Source: Ktedonobacteraceae bacterium (GTDB taxonomy: Bacteria > Chloroflexota > Ktedonobacteria > Ktedonobacterales > Ktedonobacteraceae). From it: DNA of 48,491 nt. The stretch is taken from contig JACDAE010000735.1 of assembly GCA_013695595.1 (NCBI GenBank), forward strand, positions 1-48,491. Reading direction: 5' to 3'. Under the pieces are notes generated by a model. It had not been told where the DNA came from. It searched no databases and worked only from the letters and a program-made list of their open reading frames with translations. The position numbers and the translations under genes are program-made. Shown here piece after piece: positions 39,968 through 47,560 of this stretch. Each line of letters opens with the position of its first letter. Position 1 is the stretch's first letter.

Positions 39968-39987
39968 CAGCTACATACGTTGCTACA
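39963..39987. repeat. Right arm-type integrase-binding repeats
   Basis: TTGCTACA (39980-39987) repeats the octamer found at the left end; AGCTACA (39969-39975) and the inverted CGTAGC (39963-39968) are partial copies. They overlap the integrase stop codon and lie about 80-100 bases from the att core. Confidence 0.5.
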
Positions 39988-40012
39988 TTAAGAGAAAATA
40001 GAGGGATACAAA

Positions 40013-40049
40013 AACGTCTCAACCCGCTTCTGGCCTGGGCTGAGACGTT
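40013..40049 (+). terminator. Hairpin after the integrase gene
   Basis: AACGTCTCAACCC (40013-40025) pairs with GGGCTGAGACGTT (40037-40049) with one mismatch and an 11-base loop. It lies between int and the att core, mirroring the terminator at 21438 beside the old integrase. Confidence 0.65.
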
Positions 40050-40065
40050 GAGTAACAAACGATTA

Positions 40066-40081
40066 ATGCCGAAGGGGGGAC
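40066..40081. repeat. Right attachment site within tRNA-Leu
   Basis: ATGCCGAAGGGGGGAC equals 21481-21496. It covers the discriminator, acceptor 3' strand and T-stem 3' strand of the tRNA gene, the usual target of tyrosine integrases. Confidence 0.9.
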
Positions 40082-40150
40082 TCGAACCCCCATACCCTTT
40101 CGAGTACAACGCCCTGAACGTTGCGTGTCTACCAATTTCACCACTTCGGC
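40067..40150 (-). tRNA. tRNA-Leu (anticodon CAG)
   Basis: Read on the minus strand: acceptor GCCGAAG/CTTCGGC, D arm GTG...CAC, anticodon arm CAACG-TTCAGGG-CGTTG giving CAG, a 15-base variable arm typical of tRNA-Leu, T arm GGGGG-TTCGAGT-CCCCC and discriminator A. CCA is not encoded. Its 3' end faces the integrated element, which restores the sequence through the att core. Confidence 0.97.
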
Positions 40151-40180
40151 TCATTGCCCGCTCTCTCGCGGACGTTCACT

Positions 40181-40209
40181 ATATTACTGTATCTACTACC
40201 ACCTGTCAA
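40181..40209 (-). promoter_or_regulatory. Promoter of tRNA-Leu
   Basis: On the minus strand TTGACA (40204-40209), 17 bases, TAATAT (40181-40186) lies about 30 bases before the mature tRNA. The rest of 40210-40397 is the leader of the next gene and shows nothing else. Confidence 0.85.
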
Positions 40210-40397
40210 TACCCTGGCTTAGAAAAATTATCATGGCCTTCATAATCCCTTTCTCGTGATATAATAAAAATAATAATTCCCCCCGACAAGGATGATGCCC
40301 CTTGCCACAGTTTGCCCGAACTGTGCTTGCATGGTTGCCACTCTCTCATCCTTTTGTTCGGGTCAGGATTCTCTATCTTTCTCTATCTGGAGCACGT

Positions 40398-41864
40398 ATG
40401 CAAAAACTGGAAACAACTATTCAGGCCGCCATCGATATCGGTAGCAATACTATCCATATAGTGATCGCCAGATGCTCCCCCACTTCCCTGGAAATTTTGT
40501 ACGACGATCAGGAAATGGTGCGTATCGGCGAAAGCGTTACCGCCAATGGCGAAATATCAGCACAGAAATTTGATGAGACCATCTCACTCCTATCACATTA
40601 CAAAACTCTCACTGCACAATATACTTCCTCTCCCCCCCTGATCATCGCAACTGAAGCTATCCGCAAAGCTCGCAATAACCAGCAGTTTCTGGCAGCCATC
40701 CACTCCTCTACCAATCTCGATGTTCATATTATCGATGGTACCGCAGAAGCTCTTTTGACCTTCTATGGTGCAACCTATGAACTCTATCAAGAACCATCTC
40801 CACCTTCTCAGATCGCCGTCCTGGACCTCGGCGGCGGAAGTATGGAACTGGTCATCGCTAGAGATCAACAGGTGTCCTGGCATACTTCCGTTCCCTTAGG
40901 CTCAGGCTGGCTGCACGATCGCTATATGCAGTCAGATCCACCCTCCGCAGAAGATCTGGAGGTCGCGCATACTTTTCTGGATACCTATATTGCTGGCCTG
41001 CACCTGAAGCAGCCCTTCCCACCTCTGATTGCTACTGGCGGGAGCGCCAATTCGTTGCTGCTCCTTGCTCAGCGAGCACTCAATCTGCCTGAGCATCAGG
41101 CACGCCTGAGCTACGAGCAGCTCGTGCGCTGCGAATATCTCTTGAGCACACATTCAGCAGAGGAGATCAGCCAGCGCTACGCGCAACCTCTCAAACGCGC
41201 TCGTATTCTACCTGCCGGTGCCCTGATTATTCATGCTCTCATGGTCAATCTCTTCCTCGGCGAGATCCGCGTTAGCACACATGGTATACGCGAAGGGGCT
41301 CTGCTGGCCTACGCTCGCTATGGAGATCACTGGCTGGATCGTCTGCAGGACGGTACACAAACTTCCTCTCAAGAAATTGATAGCGATAATGCCTCCCAGG
41401 ATGCACAAAAGGAAACATTCACTCAGTCAGGCGCACGCCTGCTCCTTGAACGTGCACATAAGATGCTGGAATGGCGCTCCGATGTGCTGGAACATAAAGA
41501 TATTGAGGCCGTTCATAAAATGCGTGTGGCTTCTCGTCGTTTGCGTGCCTTGTTGGATGCTTATGAGGCGGCCTGCGATCCCAAAAAGTTTAAAAAAGTA
41601 TATCGCCAGGTCAAAGCGATCGCAGATATCCTGGGCAATGCACGCGATACTGATGTGATGGTGGCAAATTTACAACAACAGCTTGCTCAAGCTCCAGAAG
41701 AGTCTCAACCCGCTTTACAATGGCTGATTGATCGCTTGAGCACGTATCGTCAGGCACACCAGCGGAAGCTCGAAACATTTTTGTGGGCAATAGATGAAGA
41801 GGTTTTTGTACAGCAGATGGTGTCCTGCCTGCGAGAAGGAGAGAAGAAATATGGCAAAGGCTGA
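40398..41864 (+). CDS. Ppx/GppA phosphatase domain fused to CHAD domain
   Basis: A 488-residue protein. Residues about 8-310 form an exopolyphosphatase/guanosine pentaphosphatase domain of the actin-like ATPase fold: AAIDIGSNTIHIVIA, IIATEAIRKARN, AVLDLGGGSMELVIA, LIATGGSANSLLLL and STHGIREGALL. Residues about 340-488 form a CHAD domain (HKMRVASRRLRALLDAYE, LGNARDTDVM) whose basic helices bind polyphosphate. It probably binds and hydrolyses polyphosphate or pppGpp. ATG 40398 has TGGAG upstream; the longer frame at 40302 does not. The following CHAD and HD genes complete the unit. Confidence 0.88.
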   Translation: MQKLETTIQAAIDIGSNTIHIVIARCSPTSLEILYDDQEMVRIGESVTANGEISAQKFDETISLLSHYKTLTAQYTSSPPLIIATEAIRKARNNQQFLAAIHSSTNLDVHIIDGTAEALLTFYGATYELYQEPSPPSQIAVLDLGGGSMELVIARDQQVSWHTSVPLGSGWLHDRYMQSDPPSAEDLEVAHTFLDTYIAGLHLKQPFPPLIATGGSANSLLLLAQRALNLPEHQARLSYEQLVRCEYLLSTHSAEEISQRYAQPLKRARILPAGALIIHALMVNLFLGEIRVSTHGIREGALLAYARYGDHWLDRLQDGTQTSSQEIDSDNASQDAQKETFTQSGARLLLERAHKMLEWRSDVLEHKDIEAVHKMRVASRRLRALLDAYEAACDPKKFKKVYRQVKAIADILGNARDTDVMVANLQQQLAQAPEESQPALQWLIDRLSTYRQAHQRKLETFLWAIDEEVFVQQMVSCLREGEKKYGKG

Positions 41865-42459
41865 ACCTATTACAGGATTGGATATTCATGCTCCCACAGG
41901 AGTGAACGCTCGCATTATTGCAAAAACAAGGCTCGCAGAACTTTACTCCTGGGAACAATATGTCGATAATCCCTACCACGTACGCGAATTGCACAATCTG
42001 CGCATTGCCGCGAAACGTCTGCGTTATACCCTGGAAATATTTGCAGATGCCCTGCCTCCCACCATCGCACCTCTTCTCAAGGAAGTTGAACAGTTGCAGG
42101 AAGAACTGGGCGCTTTGCATGATGCCGATGTGATGATTGCTTTACTGCGACTCTGCCTGGGTGCTCTGGATGGTGGCTCCGGCTATGAATACGCTCTGGT
42201 TCACGCTCAGAAGGTTCGCAAAAATGCAGAGTTTGTCATCAATCCAGACATTGTGGCTTCCCTGCTGGACCCCACAACTGTTCCATCTGCAACCGAACGC
42301 CGTGGCCTGGAGTCACTCCTATTAGACTTGCACCAGCAACGTAATGAGCATTACTCCACTTTTCTCCTGCATTGGAATTCTTTACATGCTGAAGATTTTC
42401 GTAGTACCGTCTTTACTACTCTTGATGCTGAAGCAATCCAAAAGGATGGTTTTAGCTAG
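41851..42459 (+). CDS. CHAD-domain polyphosphate-binding protein
   Basis: A 202-residue protein that continues the CHAD theme: VRELHNLRIAAKRLRYTLEI and LQEELGALHDADVMIALL are the second half of a CHAD domain. Since CHAD has two similar four-helix halves and the preceding gene carries the first, the two proteins may assemble one full CHAD unit. ATG 41851 follows AAGGAG and overlaps the upstream gene by 14 bases, showing translational coupling. Confidence 0.8.
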   Translation: MAKAEPITGLDIHAPTGVNARIIAKTRLAELYSWEQYVDNPYHVRELHNLRIAAKRLRYTLEIFADALPPTIAPLLKEVEQLQEELGALHDADVMIALLRLCLGALDGGSGYEYALVHAQKVRKNAEFVINPDIVASLLDPTTVPSATERRGLESLLLDLHQQRNEHYSTFLLHWNSLHAEDFRSTVFTTLDAEAIQKDGFS

Positions 42460-42633
42460 CGTTGTAGCGTACAAGCCCATGCGTACGTGTTTATATTGAG
42501 ATGTCTATTCCTTTTAGTACGTACTAAATAGAGGAGTAAAAGCATATTTTTTTGCGAATGGTGAAGGTTGCAGATGTATTTCATTTATTCACATATATTG
42601 ATCATAAGGCTAGCCTGAAAAAAGGAGTTATCT

Positions 42634-43275
42634 GTGACGATCTCGGATTCGCTCGATGGACTGAGCTGGTGGAAACATGCAGAACCCACAGAGGAAGAGT
42701 TGTATCTTAGTGGTGGATTGCAGGTAGAGGATTGGCCCCACGCTCGCCACATTGGTTACCTCTCTACTCAATTGTTTGAGGTGACTTTCCCTCTTCATGC
42801 CCTGGATGCTCAAGCGCAACGTCAGCTCGAACGGGCCGCGCTTTTGCATAATACGGGTATGCTGATAGAGAGTCGCCGCCACCACAAACATTCGTTTCGC
42901 CTGATCAACGAGACGCGTTTGCCTGACTTCACTGACGAAGAACGCTATGAGATCGCCTGCATTGCACGCTATCATCGTCGTGCTTTGCCAGATACGGCTC
43001 ATGAAGAATTCGCTGCTCTCAACCGGAATGCTCGCAAGCGTGTCTCTGCTCTTGCGGCTCTTCTACGTGTCGCCGATGCTCTCGATTTTAATCATGATGG
43101 CCGCGTTCTGCGTCTTGCCGTCGAACCGGGATTGTCTAATCAACGTGTCTGGACCCTTTTACTCTGGGTTCGTCCCCTCGCTGATCTCGACGAAGAACTG
43201 GAACATGCCTATGCCAAGGCCGATCTCTTTGAGAAAGTATTCCGACATAAACTTCGTTTCGTGATTCAGGAGTGA
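42634..43275 (+). CDS. HD-domain protein of the Ppx/GppA C-terminal type
   Basis: A 213-residue protein matching the separate HD-type domain at the C-terminus of Ppx/GppA enzymes: HARHIGYLSTQLFE, AALLHNTGMLIESRRHHKHS, IACIARYHRRALP and ALAALLRVADALDF. The HD pair is altered to HN in LLHNTG, as is common in this domain, so catalysis by metal is uncertain. The start is GTG 42634 after AAAAGGAG. In many bacteria this domain is fused to Ppx; here it is a separate gene 174 bases downstream of the CHAD gene, so the activity is spread over three proteins. Confidence 0.82.
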   Translation: MTISDSLDGLSWWKHAEPTEEELYLSGGLQVEDWPHARHIGYLSTQLFEVTFPLHALDAQAQRQLERAALLHNTGMLIESRRHHKHSFRLINETRLPDFTDEERYEIACIARYHRRALPDTAHEEFAALNRNARKRVSALAALLRVADALDFNHDGRVLRLAVEPGLSNQRVWTLLLWVRPLADLDEELEHAYAKADLFEKVFRHKLRFVIQE

Positions 43276-43319
43276 CGCTCATAACAATCCAGGGCCGATT
43301 TTGAACAGGAATCTCCTGT

Positions 43320-44288
43320 TTATATCGTTGTGTCTTCAGGTGACAATGGGAAACTGGGCGGTATCTCTGGCGTGAACTCGTGTAATACCAGCGCCACTCC
43401 ACAGGCCTCAACTGGCGAGATCCATACTACTGGCCGCGCTTCCTCATATGTGTACACAACTTCATGCACATCAAGATAATCCCTTGCTTTCTCTAGACTA
43501 TCCACTGCCAGCGTGACTCGACAAAGGCTCTCTCCGAAGCGCTGAAGGTAGCTTGTAAGGGTACCAGGCTCTGGTAGATGGCCTGCATCGTCGGGAGGAT
43601 CAATCATGACCGGTATCGGTGTGGCCAGTTCGAAGCTTTGCAGGCTTTCACGCAACAAAAATGCGACCAGAAAGGCATCCCATCCGTCAACATCACCCGT
43701 AAATTGCTCGGATGCTTGCATGCCGTAGATGCGCTGGAAACGTTCTATTGCTTCTCCCAGATCCTCTACAACAAGGGTGGCGCTAAGTATTTTCGTGGCT
43801 CCCAGTAGATGCTCAGGAGGTGTCTTCCCGCCAGCTAAACGCGTGCGTCGCTCTTCTCCAGTGCTATCATGCTGAATCAAGAATGGGTAATGTTGGGCAA
43901 GCTCCGGTCCCTCCACATCTGTGCGTAGCCATCCTCGTGTGTGCCCATCAGCACTGGTGAGTTTCCCTTCTCTGGGTCCAATAATGTTGATCCCACGCTG
44001 TTTCATGGCGGCAGTATCCGCTTGAATATCGTCGCTGGCAAACACAACGTTGAGTAGACCATCGCCTTTCGCCAGGCGTTTCAGCATGCTCTGCTGAGCC
44101 TCCACTGGATTATGTACTGCGATCAGTTCAATATAGGTATCGCCAATTACAATAATCCTATTTGCCGTTCCCCCCTCTGGATGATTGCCTCCACCGCTGA
44201 CCGTCAGCCCCAGTTTTTCACTGAAGATGCGTGCCGCCTGTTCCAGGTTATTGACCCCAATAATGATGTGATCGAGCGCCGTTAGCAT
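43320..44288 (-). CDS. Two-domain VOC-family (glyoxalase-like) protein
   Basis: A 322-residue soluble protein with two vicinal-oxygen-chelate domains. The first (about 1-140) begins ALDHIIIGVNNLEQAARIFS then EKLGLTVSGGGNH and GDTYIELIAV, matching the glyoxalase-3-type domain; the second (about 165-310) begins LSATLVVEDLGEAIERFQRI. Most family metal positions are not conserved in the second half. The substrate is unknown. AAGGAT precedes the ATG. It lies downstream of secF, beyond a strong hairpin, so it is probably its own unit. Confidence 0.8.
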   Translation of the reverse strand: MLTALDHIIIGVNNLEQAARIFSEKLGLTVSGGGNHPEGGTANRIIVIGDTYIELIAVHNPVEAQQSMLKRLAKGDGLLNVVFASDDIQADTAAMKQRGINIIGPREGKLTSADGHTRGWLRTDVEGPELAQHYPFLIQHDSTGEERRTRLAGGKTPPEHLLGATKILSATLVVEDLGEAIERFQRIYGMQASEQFTGDVDGWDAFLVAFLLRESLQSFELATPIPVMIDPPDDAGHLPEPGTLTSYLQRFGESLCRVTLAVDSLEKARDYLDVHEVVYTYEEARPVVWISPVEACGVALVLHEFTPEIPPSFPLSPEDTTI

Positions 44289-44321
44289 GGTTTTTATCCT
44301 TACACTTCATCTCTGCTTGTT

Positions 44322-44369
44322 CAAATAGGCGTAGGGGCGTGTGCTGGCCACCGCCCCTACGCCTATTTG
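44322..44369 (-). terminator. 18-bp perfect hairpin downstream of secF
   Basis: CAAATAGGCGTAGGGGCG (44322-44339) is perfectly inverted at 44352-44369 with a 12-base loop. It can end the secDF transcript. Its GTAGGGGCG core has the look of a dispersed chromosomal palindrome, which cannot be tested within this window. Confidence 0.7.
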
Positions 44370-44379
44370 CTTTACAGGA

Positions 44380-45657
44380 TTATCCTCGTGCTCGTGCCAA
44401 TTCGCGGTCGCGGATAACTTTTCTGCTTGTATCACGATCGTTCCCACCGCCAAGGAACTGAAAGCCAATCTCACCCTTGTCCCACATGACCAGCAACATA
44501 CTGGCGTTGAAGATCGAGGAGTAGGTTCCGCTGAAGATACCAATCAGCAGGGCCAGCGTGAAATTGTGCACGCTACCGGCACCTGTGAAGAGTGCCAGCG
44601 CAAGCAAGGTGAAGAGCACCGTCAACGATGTGTTCAATGAACGGGCCATCGTCTGGACGAGGCTGGCGTTGACTACCTGCTCAAAGCTCTCCGATGTGCG
44701 GCGCAGCAGATTCTCGCGGATACGGTCGAACACGACGATCGTGTCATGGACCGAGAAACCGACGATAGTGAGCAACGCTGTGATAAACAGTGCATCGATC
44801 TGGATGCCGAAAAACTTGCCCAGAATAGAGAAGATGCCAACTACCACCAGCACGTCGTGCAGCATGGCGAGAATGGCACAGGCTCCATAACGATACGCTC
44901 TAGGTAGCTTACGAAATGAGAACCAGATGTAGAGCAGAATAAACAACGATGCCGCAATAACAGCGCTTATGGCATAAAGTGTTGTCTGTTGTGCAACTGC
45001 CGGGCCTACCGTAGAGTTGGAGACCAGATACAGGTAAGGTCCACCCGCTTGTGAAACACGTGCCTGGATAGTCGCAATATCGCTCGTTTGCAGGGTGGTG
45101 GTTGTCTGGATTGTGAGCAGATCAGGCACTGATCCTGACTTCACTTCCTGCACTTTTACTGGCGTTGTAGCTGTTTTACTGGCCGCCGTTGTCGTATTCG
45201 GCAGCTTATTCAACAGGGTCTGGATATCGCTTACCGCAGGGGCTGTCTGGAAACCAGTGACAACGACCAGTGTATAAAAGGTTTTGCTGCCTGGAGCCGT
45301 TGGAATATCACGTGGGAGCACAGATGTACCTGCATATTTGCCCTGTATGTCCTTGGCAATTGCGGTTGAAACAGTATTGTCCACCTGTGTATCCAGCCGT
45401 ATCCAGATGGTTTTATTAGGGGTAAGCGAGGTGCTGCTGCCCGGCACAACTTGCAGATCACCAAGATTGAGTGGTTTCAACACATTTGTTAATTGTACCG
45501 CAGTCAACGCCTGCTGTGGTCGCAGTTCTATGTTGGCACCACCCAGAAAGTCAATGCCCACGTTCAGGTGGAAAAAGATCAGGGATATAAAGCCAGGCAC
45601 AATAACCACGAGTGAGAGTATCAGAAATGCGTAGCGATATTTGACGAGATTAAACAC
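44380..45657 (-). CDS. secF: Protein translocase subunit SecF
   Basis: A 425-residue membrane protein with six helices. FLGGANIELRP follows the first helix; the external P1 domain (about 40-220) is followed by FSVHDTIVVFDRIRENL and SLNTSLTVLFTLLALALFTG, the SecF signature. With SecD it uses the proton gradient to pull exported proteins across the membrane after SecYEG. The start is GTG 45657 with GAGGAGGAAG upstream. It begins 11 bases after secD, in one operon. The P1 domain is longer than in Escherichia coli. Confidence 0.95.
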   Translation of the reverse strand: MFNLVKYRYAFLILSLVVIVPGFISLIFFHLNVGIDFLGGANIELRPQQALTAVQLTNVLKPLNLGDLQVVPGSSTSLTPNKTIWIRLDTQVDNTVSTAIAKDIQGKYAGTSVLPRDIPTAPGSKTFYTLVVVTGFQTAPAVSDIQTLLNKLPNTTTAASKTATTPVKVQEVKSGSVPDLLTIQTTTTLQTSDIATIQARVSQAGGPYLYLVSNSTVGPAVAQQTTLYAISAVIAASLFILLYIWFSFRKLPRAYRYGACAILAMLHDVLVVVGIFSILGKFFGIQIDALFITALLTIVGFSVHDTIVVFDRIRENLLRRTSESFEQVVNASLVQTMARSLNTSLTVLFTLLALALFTGAGSVHNFTLALLIGIFSGTYSSIFNASMLLVMWDKGEIGFQFLGGGNDRDTSRKVIRDRELARARG

Positions 45658-45668
45658 AACTTCCTCCT

Positions 45669-47048
45669 CTACAGCGTGCCATTCCGACGCCCCAGTGATG
45701 CCGTGGCAATAGAGCCAGCAGGCAACCCGAAGAACGCAGGATGGTTGATAGCACCAGTCGGTACAAGCAGGTTGAGGAGCGTGCGTGTAACGACGACGGC
45801 GGTAAACATGCTGACTGCGACACCAATGGCTAGCGTAGAGGCGAAACCAACGATGATCGTTGCGCCAAAGTTACTGCCAAACGCGTACAGAACGGAGCAA
45901 GTAATGAGCGTCGAGATATTTGAGTCACGGATCGAAGGCCATGCACGTCTCCATCCAACGTCGATGGCTGATGCGAGCAATCTCCCTGCTCTTAATTCTT
46001 CCTTGATGCGTTCAAAGATGAGCACATTGGCGTCTACTGCCATACCAATGGAAAGAATGAACCCCGCGATACCGGCCAGCGTCAGCGTCACGCCGATAAG
46101 CTTGAAGATCGCGAAGGTGAAGAGTGTGTACATGATAAGTGCAAGGTCTGCCAGGAAGCCAGGCAAACGGTAGTATAACAGCATGAACAGAATGACGATG
46201 CCGATACCGATCTCACCGGCTATCAAGCTTCTATCGATCGAATCCTGTCCCAATGTTGCTCCAACCGTGCTCTCGCTTTCAACTTTCATGGGCACCGGCA
46301 ACGCACCAGATTGCAGAATGTTTTTTAGCGCAGTAGCTGATTGTAAGGTGAAGTTGCCCTGGATATCTCCACTGCCCGGTAATGGTTGTTGAATCACTGG
46401 CGACGAAATGACCTGTTTATCCAATGTAATGGTCATGTAGTTGCCGACGTTAGCAGATGTGTAGGTGCTCAATTTGCCAAAGGCCGCGCCTTTCATGGCG
46501 AAGTTGACGACATATTGTCCCGTTTGCTGATCCTGGCTAACGCCTAACTGGCCGGGATCGAGATCTTTTCCGGTGAAGAGTGGTTTTCCATCAGGAATAG
46601 TCGATTTGTATTGAGTGGGGTCGAAGGCTGATCCCTGTGGTACGCTGGTCGAACCCGTATTCCAAATTTCGAGAACACCCTGTTGCTTCAACGAGTTAAT
46701 AATTTGCTCCTGGTTGCCGCTATTGGCACCGGGCAATTCTACGGATACGCCTGTCTGTCCACCAACGCTTTGGAGGCGCACGCTCGGTTCGTTGACTCCT
46801 GCTGCATTACTAACACGCCCAGAGATTTGTGTTAGCACACCCTGCATCTCATCATTTGTAGGTTGTTGCTTGGGATTTGTGGGTAGCAATAGAACCTGGA
46901 TGCCGCCTTTTAGATCAAGACCCTCTGTAATACTCCAGGGATTGGGCAGTTTGCCATTTATCCCCTTTGTAGGCCAGGCAACGACGTATGCCGCGCCCAG
47001 GGCTAATACAATAATAAACAAGAGGAGCGGCAGTGTTCCTCGACGCAT
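45669..47048 (-). CDS. secD: Protein translocase subunit SecD
   Basis: A 459-residue membrane protein. After one helix comes GLDLKGGIQVLL, then the external P1 domain (about 60-270), and five helices with GFILSIGMAVDANVLIFERI and the ending region STLITCSVLYAFG. It pairs with SecF in export. ATG 47048 is chosen because GAGAGGA lies 9 bases upstream; the GTG six codons earlier is less suitable. It heads the secDF operon. Confidence 0.95.
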   Translation of the reverse strand: MRRGTLPLLLFIIVLALGAAYVVAWPTKGINGKLPNPWSITEGLDLKGGIQVLLLPTNPKQQPTNDEMQGVLTQISGRVSNAAGVNEPSVRLQSVGGQTGVSVELPGANSGNQEQIINSLKQQGVLEIWNTGSTSVPQGSAFDPTQYKSTIPDGKPLFTGKDLDPGQLGVSQDQQTGQYVVNFAMKGAAFGKLSTYTSANVGNYMTITLDKQVISSPVIQQPLPGSGDIQGNFTLQSATALKNILQSGALPVPMKVESESTVGATLGQDSIDRSLIAGEIGIGIVILFMLLYYRLPGFLADLALIMYTLFTFAIFKLIGVTLTLAGIAGFILSIGMAVDANVLIFERIKEELRAGRLLASAIDVGWRRAWPSIRDSNISTLITCSVLYAFGSNFGATIIVGFASTLAIGVAVSMFTAVVVTRTLLNLLVPTGAINHPAFFGLPAGSIATASLGRRNGTL

Positions 47049-47560
47049 AATTCGTGTTCCTCTCACTCAATCTTAAGAATATCCTATGACTGTTATCGTT
47101 CGGTGAGCGCGATAAGTAACGTCCTATAAAGCGGACGCAATAAGCGCCATCATGGTTCCTGTGCAGTATAGCATAGTTGGTGTGTGTTGCCTATCCCATC
47201 CGATCTTGTGTTCATGACGGTTCTATTGACTGATCATAAACTGACTATCTTGGGATAACAATGCTTGTGTTTCCTGCATCCTTCGCGCATTCTCCGAATA
47301 TCTTCTTCTACTTATTCGTAGCAATGCTAGAAAAGTTGCTTTTGTCTTACTTTTGTGTCAAAACTTTCTTATTCCCAAAAATAATCCTCCCCATCGTCTA
47401 CTTAGAGCATTTCATCATTGCCTGCTACCTTGCTACCAGAAATGGATTATCTTTCTATTCATTGTCTCTCGATTAAAAATAATGTTACACTATGGAAGAG
47501 TCTAGGCAAGCAAGGTCTGTAACCACCCTTTACACACGCTATAAAGGAGCACCCGCCCAC
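47049..47560. promoter_or_regulatory. Divergent intergenic region between secD and the epimerase gene
   Basis: AT-rich and without a supported gene. For the rightward epimerase, TTGTCT (47462-47467), 18 bases, TACACT (47486-47491) is a plausible promoter about 70 bases before the ATG. No repeat or RNA structure stands out. Confidence 0.4.

Larger units (their letters stand above)
21481..40081 (+). mobile_element. Integrative element of about 18.6 kb in tRNA-Leu(CAG)
   Basis: A 16-bp direct repeat (ATGCCGAAGGGGGGAC) bounds the region at 21481-21496 and 40066-40081; the right copy is the 3' end of tRNA-Leu. A complete tyrosine integrase (38813-39967) and a small excisionase (38553-38738) lie beside the tRNA, and repeated TTGCTACA sites lie inside both ends. 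Cargo includes a Rep_trans-like initiator, SSB, ECF sigma factor, lytic transglycosylase, cytosine methyltransferase, two structured ncRNAs and many tiny proteins, nearly all rightward. I find no conjugation motor or virion gene, so mobilisation by a helper is more likely than self-transfer. Base composition is AT-richer than the flanks. Confidence 0.88.

Noticed and set aside
21481-40081. Complete conjugative element or prophage.
   Set aside because: No coupling ATPase, VirB4-like ATPase, terminase, capsid or portal protein could be recognised.
39957-40154. A 65-codon leftward frame across tRNA-Leu.
   Set aside because: It covers the tRNA gene and att core and is a chance frame.
47261-47476. 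A hydrophobic 71-codon frame between secD and the epimerase gene.
   Set aside because: No ribosome binding site and AT-rich sequence readily gives hydrophobic codons; not supported.
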